From: Erigeron canadensis
Lineage: Eukaryota > Streptophyta > Magnoliopsida > Asterales > Asteraceae
Length of the DNA stretch: 64,000 nucleotides
Direction: 5' to 3'
Assembly (NCBI RefSeq): GCF_010389155.1
Contig: NC_057762.1
Span: forward strand, 33,106,055 to 33,170,054
Every line of letters starts with the position of its first letter. The first letter of the stretch is position 1. Below are positions 26,201-38,673 of the stretch, one piece after another. Under the pieces are notes generated by a model, which searched no databases, had not been told where the DNA came from, and worked only from the letters and a program-made list of their open reading frames with translations. The position numbers were made by a program, and so were the translations under genes.

Positions 26201-29200
26201 CTGAGTTTGTCCTTCTACAATGGCAAGGATAATAGCCTGTCACTACAGAAAACTGATGGTGGTGATACTGTTACCGGAGTGAGCTCTAGCAAATCAGGGC
26301 CACAATCTCTGGATTCAAAGAAGAAAAAGAAAGGAGATGATGGAGCGGAATCTGGTCTGGATAAATCTTATATTGATATGGAGCCAATGGTAGATATTTT
26401 TGCTGACAAAGGTTATGATGTCTTGAGGCAGTTTGTTGATTGCTTTTTACTTGAATGGAACTCCAACTCTGTCCGAGTAGAAGCCAAATGTGTACTGTAT
26501 GGAGCTTGGCACCACGGAAAGCAATCATTTAAGGAAACAATGTTGATGATTCTTTTGGAGAAAATAAATTTCTTACCTATGTATGGCCAGAATATTATGG
26601 AGTATACAGAACTTGTTACATGTTTGTTAGGAAGGGTACCTGAGAACAATGCAAAGCAACAGAGCAATGAACTTGTAGACCGATGCCTAACTTCTGATGT
26701 GATCAAGTGCGTTTTTGATACACTTCACTCGCAAAATGAGCTCTTGGCCAACCATCCTAATTCACGTATATACAACACACTGAGTGGGTTGGTGGAGTTT
26801 GATGGTTACTATCTTGAGAGTGAGCCCTGTGTTGCCTGTAGCTGCCCGGAGCTTCCTTACAGTAGGATGAAGTTAGAAAGTCTGAAATCTGAAACAAAAT
26901 TCACCGATAACCGAATAATAGTCAAGTGCACAGGAAGCTACACCATCCAGAGTGTCACCATGAATGTTCATGATGCTCGTAAGTCGAAGTCTGTGAAGGT
27001 CTTGAACCTGTATTATAACAATAGGCCCGTGTCTGATTTGGCGGAACTCAAAAACAATTGGTCCTTGTGGAAACGTGCAAAAATATGCCATCTTGCTTTC
27101 AATCAGACTGAACTGAAAGTGGATTTTCCTATTCCCATCACTGCTTGTAATTTCATGATTGAGCTTGATTCGTTTTACGAGAATCTTCAAGCTTTATCTC
27201 TTGAACCGTTGCAATGTCCGCGCTGCAGCCGTCCTGTTACGGATAGGCATGGAATCTGTAGTAACTGTCATGAGAATGCTTACCAATGTAGGCAATGCCG
27301 CAATATAAATTATGAAAACCTGGATTCTTTTCTATGTAACGAGTGTGGTTATAGCAAGTATGGTCGTTTTGAATTCAATTTCATGGCTAAACCGAGTTTC
27401 ACATTTGATAACATGGAGAATGATGATGACATGAAGAAGGGTTTGTCTGCAATAGAATCTGAATCTGAGAATGCGCATAGGAGATATCAGCAACTTTTAG
27501 GCTTCAAAAAACCTCTTTTGAAGATTGTATCAAGCATCGGTGAGAATGACATGGACTCTCAGCAGAAGGATTCTGTTCAGCAAATGATGGTATCTCTTCC
27601 AGGTCCTTCATGTAAGATTAACCGTAAGATTGCACTTCTTGGTGTTCTCTATGGTGAAAAATGCAAAGCTGCTTTTGATTCGGTCAGCAAAAGCGTGCAG
27701 ACCCTTCAAGGGCTTCGACGGGTTTTAATGAATTACTTGCATCAAAAAAATTCAAATGAGTCTGTTGCCCCCTCTAGACTAGTTGTTTCTAGGTCACCTA
27801 ATAGCTGTTACGGTTGTGCCACAGTGTTCGTTACACAGTGTCTTGAGATGCTACAGGTGTTGTCGAAGCACCCGAGTTCTAAGAAGCAGCTTGTGGCTGC
27901 TGGAATTTTATCGGAGCTATTTGAGAATAACATCCATCAAGGTCCCAAAAGTGCTCGTGTCCAAGCGAGAGCGGCACTCTGTGCCTTCTCTGAAGGTGAC
28001 AAGAACGCAGTGTCGGAGTTAAATCTTCTTATTCAGAAAAAGGTTATGTATTGTCTTGAACATCATCGCTCTATGGATATTGCTCTCGCAACACGTGAAG
28101 AATTGCTCTTGCTTTCTGAGGTGTGCTCCTTGGCCGATGAGTTTTGGGAGTCAAGATTACGGGTTGTCTTTCAGCTATTATTCTCTTCAATCAAATTGGG
28201 TGCCAAACATCCTTCTATATCAGAGCATGTTATTCTTCCTTGCTTGAGGATTATATCACAAGCATGTACCCCTCCAAAACCTGACTCATTAGACAAAGAA
28301 CAAGGAGCAGCAAAACCTGGCCCAGTTCCAGTACAAAAGGATGGAAACTCATCTAGATCTCTCAGTGGTAGCAAGTCTGTGCCTGAAGCATCAGAAAAGA
28401 ACTGGGATGGTTCTCATAAGACTCATGATATACAGTTGGTAAGCTACTCAGAGTGGGAAAAAGGTGCTTCTTATCTTGATTTTGTTAGGCGCCATAAAGT
28501 GTCGCAAACAACTAGGTCCAGCCAGAGATCTCGGTCTCAGAAATTTGAGTTTCTCGCTTTGAAGTATGCCCTTAGATGGAAACGCCATGCCTCTAAAACA
28601 GTTAAAAGTGAAATAGCATCTTTTGAACTGGGCTCATGGGTTACTGAACTGGTACTGAGTGCCTGTTCTCAATCTATAAGATCCGAGATGTGCATGTTGA
28701 TCAGTCTGCTTTGTTCCCAAAGTTCATCACGGCAGTTTCGCCTACTAAATTTACTCATGTCTTTGTTGCCTGCTACTCTTTCTGCTGGTGAAAATGCTGC
28801 CGAGTATTTTGAATTGCTCTTCAAGATGACAGAGACAGAAGATGCACGTCTTTTCTTGACTGTACGGGGATGTTTGAGCACAGTTTGTAAGTTGATCACC
28901 CAAGAGGTAAGTAATGTTGAATCTTTGGAGAGGAGCCTGCGTATCGACATCTCACAGGGATTCATCCTTCACAAGCTTATTGAGCTCTTAGGAAATTTTT
29001 TGGATGTCCCAAATATAAGATCCAGGTACTGCTGTCCCTTACTCTCTGTTTTTTAATGAAGCTCACCACCCCCTTCATCTTTTAAGTATATGTTGTATGG
29101 TTGCCAGGTTCATGAGAGACCAGCTACTCTCTGAAGTCCTCAAGGCCCTTATCGTTGTTAGGGGGTTAATAGTGCAAAAAACAAAGTTGATAAGTGACTG

Positions 29201-32200
29201 CAGTCGACTTTTAAAGGATCTTCTGGATAGTCTTCTGCTGGAGAGCGAAAATAAGAAACATTTTATACAGGCATGCATTGGCGGTTTGCAGATTCATGGG
29301 GAGGAGAAAAGAGGACGCTCTAATTTGGTATGTATGAAAATACGGTTGCATATTAATCTAGATCGATGGCGGTACTCTAATAAGTTGGCCAATCCTAATC
29401 AAGTAAATTTATTAGTTATATCCTGAGCTACTTCAATGGGTTCATTTATTAGAGATGTTCGATTCCTAGAAGATGTCTAAATAGTGTTCTAAATTTAAAC
29501 ATAGATTTAGGTTATAGTTGCATCTCAGCATGTAATTCTCAAAAGAAGTTGAGGTGGAGAAAATTAATAGAGGACTAGGCTGATAGAGGAATATATTATT
29601 CTATTAGGTCTTGACAGCTTTGTGTCATCACCTATGGAAAATAGTCTTCTTAGATATGAAATTAGAGACATATAATGCTTTAGAAATGTAATTAATCTTT
29701 AAAACCCGCAACTCAGGTAATGCTCTTTTATCCTAAATTTATTGAAGCTTGTATTGTTTGATTGTAATAATGGTTTGCTGATTTGGTTGTTGCTAACCAA
29801 AAAGTAATTATTTCTGCAGTTCATTTTGGAGCAACTCTGTAACCTGATCTGCCCTTCAAAACCTGAAGCTGTGTATCATCTGATACTGAACAAAGCACAC
29901 ACCCAAGAGGAGTTTATCCGGGGTTCGATGACCAAAAATCCTTATTCCAGTGGTGAGATAGGTCCACTGATGCGCGATGTCAAAAACAAAATTTGTAACC
30001 AGTTGGATCTCTTGGGTCTTATCGAGGATGATTATGGTATGGAACTACTTGTAGCTGGAAATATAATCTCCCTTGATTTGAGCATCGCCCAAGTTTATGA
30101 GCAAGTTTGGAAAAATTCGAGTACTCAGTTCGCAAACGCTGCTGCTGCTGCTGCTACATTACATTCTCCCGGTACTGCCACGTCAGCAAAAGATTTTCCA
30201 CCTATGACCATTACCTACAGGCTTCAGGTTTTCTTCCTGCTTCCTTAATCCAATTAAATATCTTCTCTATTCAAATGTTTTATTTGAGCATTGCTCATTC
30301 TATATATTGGTGTCCATCGTCTCTCAGGGGTTGGATGGTGAAGCTACTGAGCCCATGATCAAGGAATTAGATGAAGACAGGGAAGAGTCTCAAGATCCTG
30401 AGGTGGAGTTTGCAATAGCAGGTGCAGTTCGAGAGTGTGGTGGGTTGGAAATTCTATTAGAAATTGTTCAGGTGCGTATTTACTTTCTATATTTATCATC
30501 TGTTGTATGACAATGTTGAATGACATTAAATGATCTTTGTTACTCTGTAGCGTTTGCGAGATGATCTGAAGTCCAACCAGGAGCAACTGGTGGCTGTTCT
30601 GAATCTTCTAATGCACTGCTGCAAAATAAGGGAAAACAGGCGGGCCTTGCTGAGGCTTGGAGCTCTAAGTTTACTACTAGAAATTGCACGGCGTGCATTC
30701 TCTGTTGATGCCATTGAGCCAGCTGAAGGCATTCTTCTAATTGTTGAGAGTTTGACAATGGAAGCTAATGAAAGTGATAATATCGACATCACTCAGAATG
30801 CCCTTACAGTCTCCAACGAAGAAGCTGGTGCAGGTGAACAGGCTAAAAAGATAGTCATCATGTTCCTAGAAAGACTGTCTCACCCACCAGGCCTTAAAAA
30901 GTCAAGTAAACAGCAGAGAAACACTGAGATGGTTGCTAGAATTTTGCCTTACTTAACGTACGGTGAGCCTGCTGCAATGGAAGCACTCATTCAACACTTT
31001 GACCCTTACCTAAAGAACTGGGTTGAGTTTGACCAGTTGCAGAAGCAAGCTCTAGAAAATCCAAAAGACGATAACGTCTCTCTGCAAGCGTCGAAACAGA
31101 GGTTTGCAGTAGAGAATTTTGTTAGGGTTTCAGAATCCATGAAAACAAGTTCTTGCGGGGAAAGACTAAAGGATATCATATTGGAAACCGGCATTACCGA
31201 AGTTGCAGTGAAACATCTGAAAGACAGTATTCCGTTTACTGGAGTTAAAAATACACCCGAATGGGTTTCAGGTTTAAAACTTTCATCTGTTCCTCTTATC
31301 CTATCCATGCTTAGGGGGTTGTCTATGGGGCACTTGCCCACACAAAAGTGTGTGGATGAAGGAGGGATATTACCTTTGCTCCATGCTTTGGAAGGGGTCT
31401 CTGGTGAAAATGATGTCGGAGCTAGAGCTGAGAATTTGTTGGATACCCTCTCAGATAAAGAGGGAAAAGGTGACGGGTTCCTGGCTGAGAAAGTTCGTGC
31501 GTTGCGCCATGCCACACGGGACGAAATGAGACGCCGAGCTCTGATGAAGAGAAAGGAGTTGCTTCAGGTTATTTTCTAAACACCTTATCTGGGGTGTTGA
31601 ATTTTCAAATATAATTTTTTTTCCTATCATATATCTGATACATGTTTTTTATATAATAAAATAGGGACTTGGTATGCGTCAAGAATTGGCCTCTGATGGT
31701 GGAAAGAGAATAATTGTTGCCCAGCCAATCCTTGAAGGTTTGGAAGATATGGAAGAAGAGGAAGAGGGGCTGGCTTGCATGGTATGCCGTGAAGGGTACA
31801 GTCTTAGGCCAACGGACTTGCTTGGTGTCTATACGTTTAGTAAGAGGGTAAATCTGGGTGTTGGGACTTCAGGAAGTGCTCGTGGAGACTGTGTATATAC
31901 AACTGTCAGCCATTTTAATATCATACATTTCCAGTGCCACCAGGAGGCAAAGAGAGCCGATGCCGCTCTAAAGAATCCAAAAAAAGAATGGGATGGGGCC
32001 GCCCTCAGAAACAATGAGACACTTTGTAATAACCTGTTCCCCATTAGAGGTCCCGCTGTTCCATTATCTCAGTATACACGTTATGTTGATCAGTATTGGG
32101 ATTACCTTAATGCCCTTGGACGTGCTGACGGAAGTCGACTGCGGTTGTTGACTTACGATGTAGTTCTGGTATGCAACCTTTTTGTTTTCATTTTATTTTG

Positions 32201-33016
32201 ATGTCTTTTAAGCGTGTTTCTAATACCTGATCACTAATATTGCAGATGCTTGCACGATTTGCGACGGGTGCATTGTTTAACACTGACTGTAGAGGTGGAG
32301 GAAAAGAAAGCAATGCAAAGTTTCTACCTTTTATGATCCAAATGGCTCGTTATTTTGTTGACCATGATTCTTCTCAGCGACATAATCTGGCCAAATCTGT
32401 AGCAGCATATCTGTCTTCTTCTACTTCCACACCGGATTCAAAATCCCCCACCTCGTCCACGGGAACAGAGGAAACGGTTCAATTTATGATGGTGAGTTCC
32501 CTTCTTTCAGAATCTTACGGGTCTTGGTTGCAACATCGTCGTGCTTTCTTGCAACGTGGTATATACCATGCATACATGCAGCGGACACATGCCAGGTCAT
32601 CTCACCGCTCATCATCTTCGTCGTCATCATCATTATCTACTCCTGTCAAGTCAGATACAAAACCAGAGGAGCTACTAACGATAATCCAGCCAATGCTTGT
32701 TTACACGGGTTTAATTGAGCAACTTCAACACTACTTCAAGTTCCCAAAGAAAGGCGTAAATCAATCTGGCCAAACCGGGGAGAAGGATGAGAAAAACTTG
32801 GAAGGTTGGGAGTTAATGATGAAGGAAAAATTATTGAATGTGAAAGACATGGTGGGGTTCTCGAAAGAGATGTTGTCATTGCTGGAGGATATGACTTCTG
32901 CCACTGATTTACAGGAGGCATTTGATGTGATTGGTGTTCTGGCTGATGTGATGTCAGGTCCATCAGGTAAGTGCGAAGATTTTGTGTACGCGGCAATCGA
33001 AGCTGGGAAAGGTTGA
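14226..33016 (+). CDS. BIG: Auxin transport protein BIG (UBR4-type giant E3 ligase)
   Basis: Fourteen exons: 14226-14463, 14994-15103, 16210-16360, 16450-22493, 23004-23621, 23723-23903, 24168-24402, 24484-29025, 29108-29327, 29820-30227, 30328-30471, 30551-31567, 31665-32168, 32246-33016. All introns are GT-AG and phases match; the sum is 15,183 nt, 5,060 residues, against about 5,100 in Arabidopsis BIG. A UBR-type zinc finger lies at ~1541-1612 ([36 protein letters not shown]), a beta-propeller-like stretch at ~1763-2097, and a ZZ zinc finger at ~2581-2638 ([21 protein letters not shown]). A CxxC-rich cluster sits at ~3434-3485, and a C-terminal UBR4-type hemi-RING module begins near 4673 (CMVCREGY ... 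[12 protein letters not shown]). Known family roles are N-degron/ubiquitin ligase scaffolding, polar auxin transport and light, hormone and root responses; BIG is cytoplasmic or membrane-associated. No in-frame stop or frameshift was found, so the gene looks functional. Confidence 0.97.
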
Positions 33017-33861
33017 TTTTTTTTTGAAGTTGCATGCTCAACTGGTCTATAGTTGATATGTAAATGCCACAAAATTTTGACTCTGCGTAAATTGCTCATA
33101 CTGTTGTGCTTTGGGAATAGTCGTGTGATGATTAATACTCTACTGTTATCAAGTTCAATTTACATCTAAAGGGTGTTAGCATATTTTGCAATTGCGGGTT
33201 TAGCCATCGTTCCATTTATTTGATTGTAGGATGCAAAATGAGCATGGCCGTACTATGTTAAGTCTATAAATAATTAAATACTGTATATTTTTAGGCATTC
33301 TGATTTTGATTACACATAATTTTTCTTATCTTGAATGAACAAATGGGCCAAGTATGGACAAAAACAACTATCAAAATCGCTCAGAAAAGTTCAGTCAGCA
33401 TCATATCATATGGACACAATTTTTAGGCCACTTTTTGAAACTACTTTCTTTATTCTAGTGGAGCAAGTGGCTTAAAGCCTAAAACCCTTAAATGATCATT
33501 CTTTTCAAGAATATATTTATATCAATTACAACTTGTTATAACGCGTCATTTGTACTATATAGGTCTGGTAGCTTTTTTATAAAAATCTGCACGAAAATCT
33601 TATGTAGATAATTTAGTTGCACTTGGAATCAGTGTGAATTGAATTCGTGAACGCTAAGCCATACAGAAATCAATTAACTCATGATTTTGTAACGTTTACT
33701 ATGAATTAGTATTATTAGCGCTTTATCGTTTATCATACTGTAATGAATAAGTATTACATACTGTCTTGTGTAGTTTTGGCAATCACATTCTAAAGATTAA
33801 TTTTAATTTTTTTTGAAAAATAAATAAAATAAAACTAAAAATAAAAATGACACAAGCTTAT
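33017..33861. other. 3' flank of BIG and intergenic DNA
   Basis: Contains the probable 3' untranslated region of BIG. Beyond it the sequence is AT-rich with no recognisable gene or element. Confidence 0.5.
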
Positions 33862-33870
33862 ACTAGTAAG

Positions 33871-34431
33871 ACTTTTTTTTTTGAAAGGTGAATTTCACTC
33901 GAAACTTCATGTCGTAATTCGACACCAGGAGGTCTAGCATACGTTGTCTTAACCGGGTCTATGTTAGAGAGCTCCCTTGAAGTAAAAATGTATATTTCAA
34001 ATACTGGATGGGGAAAAAACCCCTTAATAAGAGGGTGTTTGGGAATGCGTTTTGAAGTGATTATCTGATTATTACGTTCGTAAAATGCAAATAATCTAAA
34101 AAAGTGTTTGTGTGAAAAAGTGATTATCTGCTATGAAAACGCAGTTTTGAAGAAGTATGTTTCTACCTGCTTTTTCAAAACGCAGTTTTGAAAACGCATA
34201 ATTTATTTTGAAAACGCAAAATCTGTTTTGTAATCACAATAACAAGCACCCCCTAATCCATCCGATGACACAACGATTAATAGCGGTAAACCATGTCTTT
34301 CAGACTTGAACCTGAATATATCCAAGTCAAACCCTCATAAATGGACTTCCTATGTCATCCCCTAGACTTGAACACAAGACCTTTTGAAAAGGAGATGGCC
34401 TTTCAACCATTAAGTTAATGCTCAAGAACTA
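33871..34431 (-). mobile_element. SINE interrupted by a MITE
   Basis: On the minus strand it begins ~34431 with a region containing aatggttgaaaggcc (A-box-like), then gtcttgtgttcaagtct (B-box-like). It ends in a poly-A tail (the T run near 33873-33882 on the plus strand). It is flanked by a direct repeat, actagtaag, at 33862-33870 and 34432-34440, as expected for target-primed insertion. The body is split by a 223-bp Harbinger-like MITE at 34031-34253; without it the SINE is about 335 bp. The SINE family was not identified. Confidence 0.65.
34031..34253. mobile_element. PIF/Harbinger-like (Tourist-type) MITE
   Basis: The ends are inverted repeats: gagggtgtttggg on the left, and gggggtgcttgtt on the right read in reverse complement. 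A TAA duplication flanks it at 34028-34030 and 34254-34256. A GGGTGTTTGG terminus with a 3-bp TWA duplication is typical of PIF/Harbinger. The interior repeats aaaacgcagttttga-type units and has no coding capacity. It lies inside a SINE and so inserted later. Confidence 0.65.
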
Positions 34432-34440
34432 ACTAGTAAG

Positions 34441-35138
34441 GCTCGTTAACAAACAGAGAGTACTGTGTTGCGGGGGTAAATGCTCTAAGGATATTGATTG
34501 AGAGATGCACTGATGCAGATCAATTAACGTCCGTAATCCTTAGTATTGAAAAACTAGTATAAAAAAATAAAGTTCTTGTATTCTAAATAGTTCACTTGAT
34601 GAGGTAAAGTTAAGTTGTAAAGATTACCGAAACTTATTATCTATACTTAGTAAAGATGTTACCACAAGTGAATTTCTAAAATCTTATAGTTTTAGTGTAT
34701 AGTAACAAAATCAGCTGTAAACTTTAAAAGAAAATACACAAGGTCGTCTAAATCTAACATCAAATACATCAAACATTTTTGAAACCGCCAAAGTACAACG
34801 TCGGCTAAAATCCAACATCAGATATAAACTTAGAAAGTTAACAATGATAAAGATTGGGGCATCGTCGGATGTATTCATGTATACAGATTTCGGTTTCCTT
34901 TTCCCTTTAACCTTATTTAATTTGCTCCATGAATTGGTAGTACACTAGACACTAGTACCTATATCTTTGGACTTACTCATGTTATTATGGCGGGTCCAAA
35001 TCACGAAATAAGAGACCACAAGAATATAATTAAAAAAAAAACACGATAAGTTATTCACGTTGGTCTACTAAATTGGAGTATTTGATCGAGATGCCCTACT
35101 TTTTTCTTTCTTTCCGATGAAATAGTAGTGGCAATGGA
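34441..35138. other. Intergenic tract
   Basis: AT-rich DNA between the SINE and the Mutator-like element. No gene, RNA or bounded repeat was recognised. Confidence 0.5.
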
Positions 35139-35146
35139 ATTCACTT

Positions 35147-35361
35147 TCGACCGAACATGAATTTGAAAGAATTTTTTTTTCGAAACGGCCGTTTTTCAAG
35201 GATGTTTTGTAAAACAAGTTTTCGGAAAAAAAAATTTATAAAACAAGGTAAGCCGGTAATGCAAATACCGGTTTCGAATTATTGGCTCGAAACCGGTATT
35301 TGCATTACCGGTTTCAGAAAAAGTACATTTGAACCCGGTAATTCTAATACCGGTTTCAGAC
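35147..35361 (+). repeat. Left terminal inverted repeat of the MULE
   Basis: Pairs with 38674-38881 in reverse complement over about 210 bases with a few mismatches and small indels. It contains a perfect 24-bp internal hairpin: 35253-35276 and 35288-35311 are exact reverse complements around an 11-base loop. A further accggt-bounded unit sits at about 35334-35357, and a weaker copy lies just inside the repeat at about 35425-35456. Confidence 0.85.
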
Positions 35362-35765
35362 ATTGCATAATGATGTGACTTACCACAATACGACTGATGA
35401 ATGCTACAGTTCCCCTTCACACATATTTCGAAACCTGTATTAGAATTACTGGTTTCGAATCTAGTATATATATATTATATATATAATTCGGATGTTTATT
35501 TAAGCATTTGTAACATAGACATCAAATAACTTATAAAACTATATCAGTATAAGTTTATGTAGTATTTTGAATATGTATTATTCTTATCTAAGTTTATGTA
35601 TTATTTTTATCTAAGTTTTAAATCGTTATTTTGAGTATCTATTAGTTTGATGTAAGTTTTATATCGATTTTGTTTTTTTTTTTAAATAAAATATCAGCTA
35701 AAAAACATTATTAAAAACATAATATATTTATTAATAAAAACATAAAAAAATACATAATAAAATCT

Positions 35766-38427
35766 ATCTATCTAGCTTCCCCAGTTCCACATCCTGGTCG
35801 ATCACGACGAACTCGGCGACTTCTTCGCGGCGGCACATGTTGTTGTTGTTGTTGTTCTTCTTCTTCTACTTCTTCGTCTTCTCCTCCGTCATTTCCCAGA
35901 TTTGTAACTGGGTGTGGAGAAGAACTTGGAAAAGGAGAGAAGTTTTGCATCGGAAAAGGAGAGATGTTTCGTGCTGGTTGACCACTTCCATAAAAATGAG
36001 GTGCAAAATAATTTGGAGGGACATCGAATAGATTAAGTGGTGGTGCATTCGGGGTATAATAACCCGGGATTTCAGAGGTACCCGTGAAAAACTGTTGGTT
36101 ACTCGGGAACATTTGTTGGGTTCCTGAACTTTGAGGGTCCAGCTTGTGAATTACACGGTTGGTAACTTTGAAATTTAGAATTTGTTGACGGCCTAAACAC
36201 AGTTTGGGTATTAAAACTGGAAGGACCAGCACCCCAATTGGAAGAACCAGCACCCGAACTGGAAGGACCAGCACCCCATGAAGTACCACCTTGATCATTT
36301 TGGGAGGGACGCATTTGAAATTGTTGTGACTCGGGAAACTGAAAAATTTGGGACATATAATTCATACGTTCTTCTTGTTGACTGAAAGAAAATACCTCCC
36401 TCGGATTGTTCTAAAATCCTTAAACAACTGACTTATCTGCGGATGTGATTCTTGCTGTAGGCGAGATCGCTCGTCTACCAGTAACAAACTCTCATGATGC
36501 ACATATTTAAATATGGGTAAAATACATAAAAAAAAAGTAAGCTATTTTACCAAATTTCCTAAATAGGGTATCGTATTTATTTTTTGATTATTAAAGGGAC
36601 TGCATTTTTAGATTTTAACAAAACGTAGGGCCACTTTTTTAAGGAGCTGGAATGCCACGTTGGAAGTAAACGGAAACTAACGCCTAAAACTAACGATCTT
36701 ACCCTTTTTGGTTAAAATTTGAAAATGTAGTCCCTTTTTCGTTAAAATCTGAAAATGCAGTCCCTTTAATAATCAAAAAATAAATACGATACCCTTTTTA
36801 GGAAATTTGATAAAATAGGTTACCTTTTTTTTTTATGTATGTATTTTGCCCTTTAAATATTAGTAAAACAATTTAATATTTATTAGTAGCAAGTTTTTAT
36901 TTAAAAAAAATATACTTACCAACAATTGTTGAGTAGACCTCCATTCAGGGTATTGGCCTGGAGGCTGGGTTAGACCGGGTTTACCAACTGTTAAGATGGT
37001 GCGAGCATGATACCACTGCATATAGCCATCCGCAGTGGTGGTCCCTGGCTCTCCTTGGTGGAGCCGCTGGCGTCGGGTCTCCCACTAATTGACATAGTCA
37101 GCATGTTTTACACCCCAATCGACCACAACAGGTCTCCCCTTCCGGATTTTGAAGAGGTTACTAAACTCGTCTAGTTCCAACAAACCATAATTAGCTGGAA
37201 TGGTTTGTATCATGCCAAACTGTCTAGCAACTCTATGTGGTAGATGAACCTCCACCTCATTCCAAAAGATCAAGGGACCCATATACCTCCATATGCTTTG
37301 ACTAGACCTACAACTCACGGGGAGTAGGTGGATGAACTTTGTATAGGGAGTCCATTTGAACTGTGTATTTAAAATTAAAAGTTATTATAACTTACAAAGT
37401 ATATAAAATATTAAATACTTTAAAAAATATTAAGTTTATACCTGCTCATTTGTGAGCACATTGAAAAAAGACTGGTACGAAGTAAGAATGTGTGCCGGTG
37501 TCTCAAGATTTGAGTGGTCTCTATGCCACCTGTTTGCTAAACAAGTCCGATAAACATACGATCTCTCTCTGTCCTCTTTGCGTGTCGTGACGCGTAGGGC
37601 AATCCGTGGCATTCTTTCCCATGCCCAAAACTGCAGCAACAACAAAGGCCCATCAATGCCTTTTCTTGTAGGCGTAGTCCCCTTAGACAGGTTTCTATAC
37701 AGACACGCAATAGTTGTTGAACCCCAGCTCTTTCGACCTTCTTTGCTCAGGTCTCCTAGGTTCCTCAACAAATTCAAACTAACATCATAGGTGTTAGGAT
37801 CAAGAAAAAGCTCTGAACCAATAATAGCTAGAATAATCCTTCTAGCTATGAATAGGCACATCTGAGCATCTGAACTGTCGAAATTGGTAAAATGAATGTA
37901 TGGAGCTAAGGTGTGAAATTTGATACGCCCGTTTTTCAAGTTATCGTGATCTGTTTCATCTGTAGGAAAAAAACCCAGATACTCCATACACAGATCGTTC
38001 CAGTAATCAACATTTTTGGTTTCTGAAACCCACTCACCAGTCACCGGTGGTCCATCTATGGGTGAACCCCATATCATCGACACATCTTGCAATGTCACAG
38101 TTGCTTCACCAATAGACAAGTGAAACGTGTTGGTTTCTGGACGTCATCTCTCCACCAACGCATTGATCAAAGAATGATCAAGTTGGCAAATCGCCGCCTT
38201 GAAGATTTTGAAAAACACTTCAGATGCTGAAGGACTTCGTTGGGCACACCATTCTTCATGACTCCAGCCAGCCCTCCATCACCTTTTCTACACCTTGGAA
38301 ATGTCACTTCACGCTCATGAAAAATATTGTATGAGCGATGGATATCTGAGGCTTGTAACCACAACAACTCTGGGTTTCTTGGTACACAGCTAATATTAAC
38401 AGAGGCCATTTTTGATTTTAAAAACAC
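35766..38427 (-). pseudogene. Decayed plant mobile domain (MAIN-like) protein gene
   Basis: The protein would have started near 38409 (MASVNISCVPRNPELLWLQ). A one-base frame change near 38195-38215 separates QHLKCF from FKAAICQLDHSLINALVER. Next, TGA at 38144-38146 stands where the family has tryptophan (LVER-W-RPETNTFHL). The core is open to 37436 (GEATVTLQDVSMIWG, IDGPPVTGEW, FWAWERMPRI), followed by a plausible intron (acceptor before 37362). The next segment runs FKWTPYTKFIHLLPV to WGVKHADYVN and ends at a TAG near 37085; beyond it the frame stays open (WETRRQRL... HARTILTVGKP). After a MITE-containing intron, coiled-coil (HESLLLVDERSRL) and low-complexity segments sit in different frames, ending at 35768 with an acidic, Gln-rich, Arg-rich tail. 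PMD proteins act in silencing and meristem maintenance in Arabidopsis (MAIN, MAIL1); this copy is unlikely to be functional. Confidence 0.85.
36515..36851. mobile_element. Mutator-type MITE inside the PMD gene
   Basis: Inverted repeats of roughly 100 bases: gggtaaaatacataaaa on the left, and gggcaaaatacatacataaa on the right in reverse complement. The arms share the long block through tttattttttgattattaaagg. It is flanked by a perfect 9-bp duplication, tttaaatat, at 36506-36514 and 36852-36860, as expected of Mutator-like insertions. It lies in an intron-like spacer of the PMD pseudogene and is therefore younger than the host element. No coding capacity. Confidence 0.85.
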
Positions 38428-38673
38428 TGGTTTTGTTGATGATTGAAAACTGAGAAATATATGTTTGCTTATGTTTGCGTGAACATCTATCAGAAAATAT
38501 GCATGTATATATAAATTTTAGTCTCCTACGTTTTTTTTTTACAGTTGCGACTCATGAACCCGGTTTTGGAATTACTGGGTTCGAGTGTGTTGTCACATCT
38601 CTACTCCACGCCGTCCTATCTCTACTGCACGTTGCCTAGTTTCTTACTGTTTATCTACAAAAGTTGTACAAAC

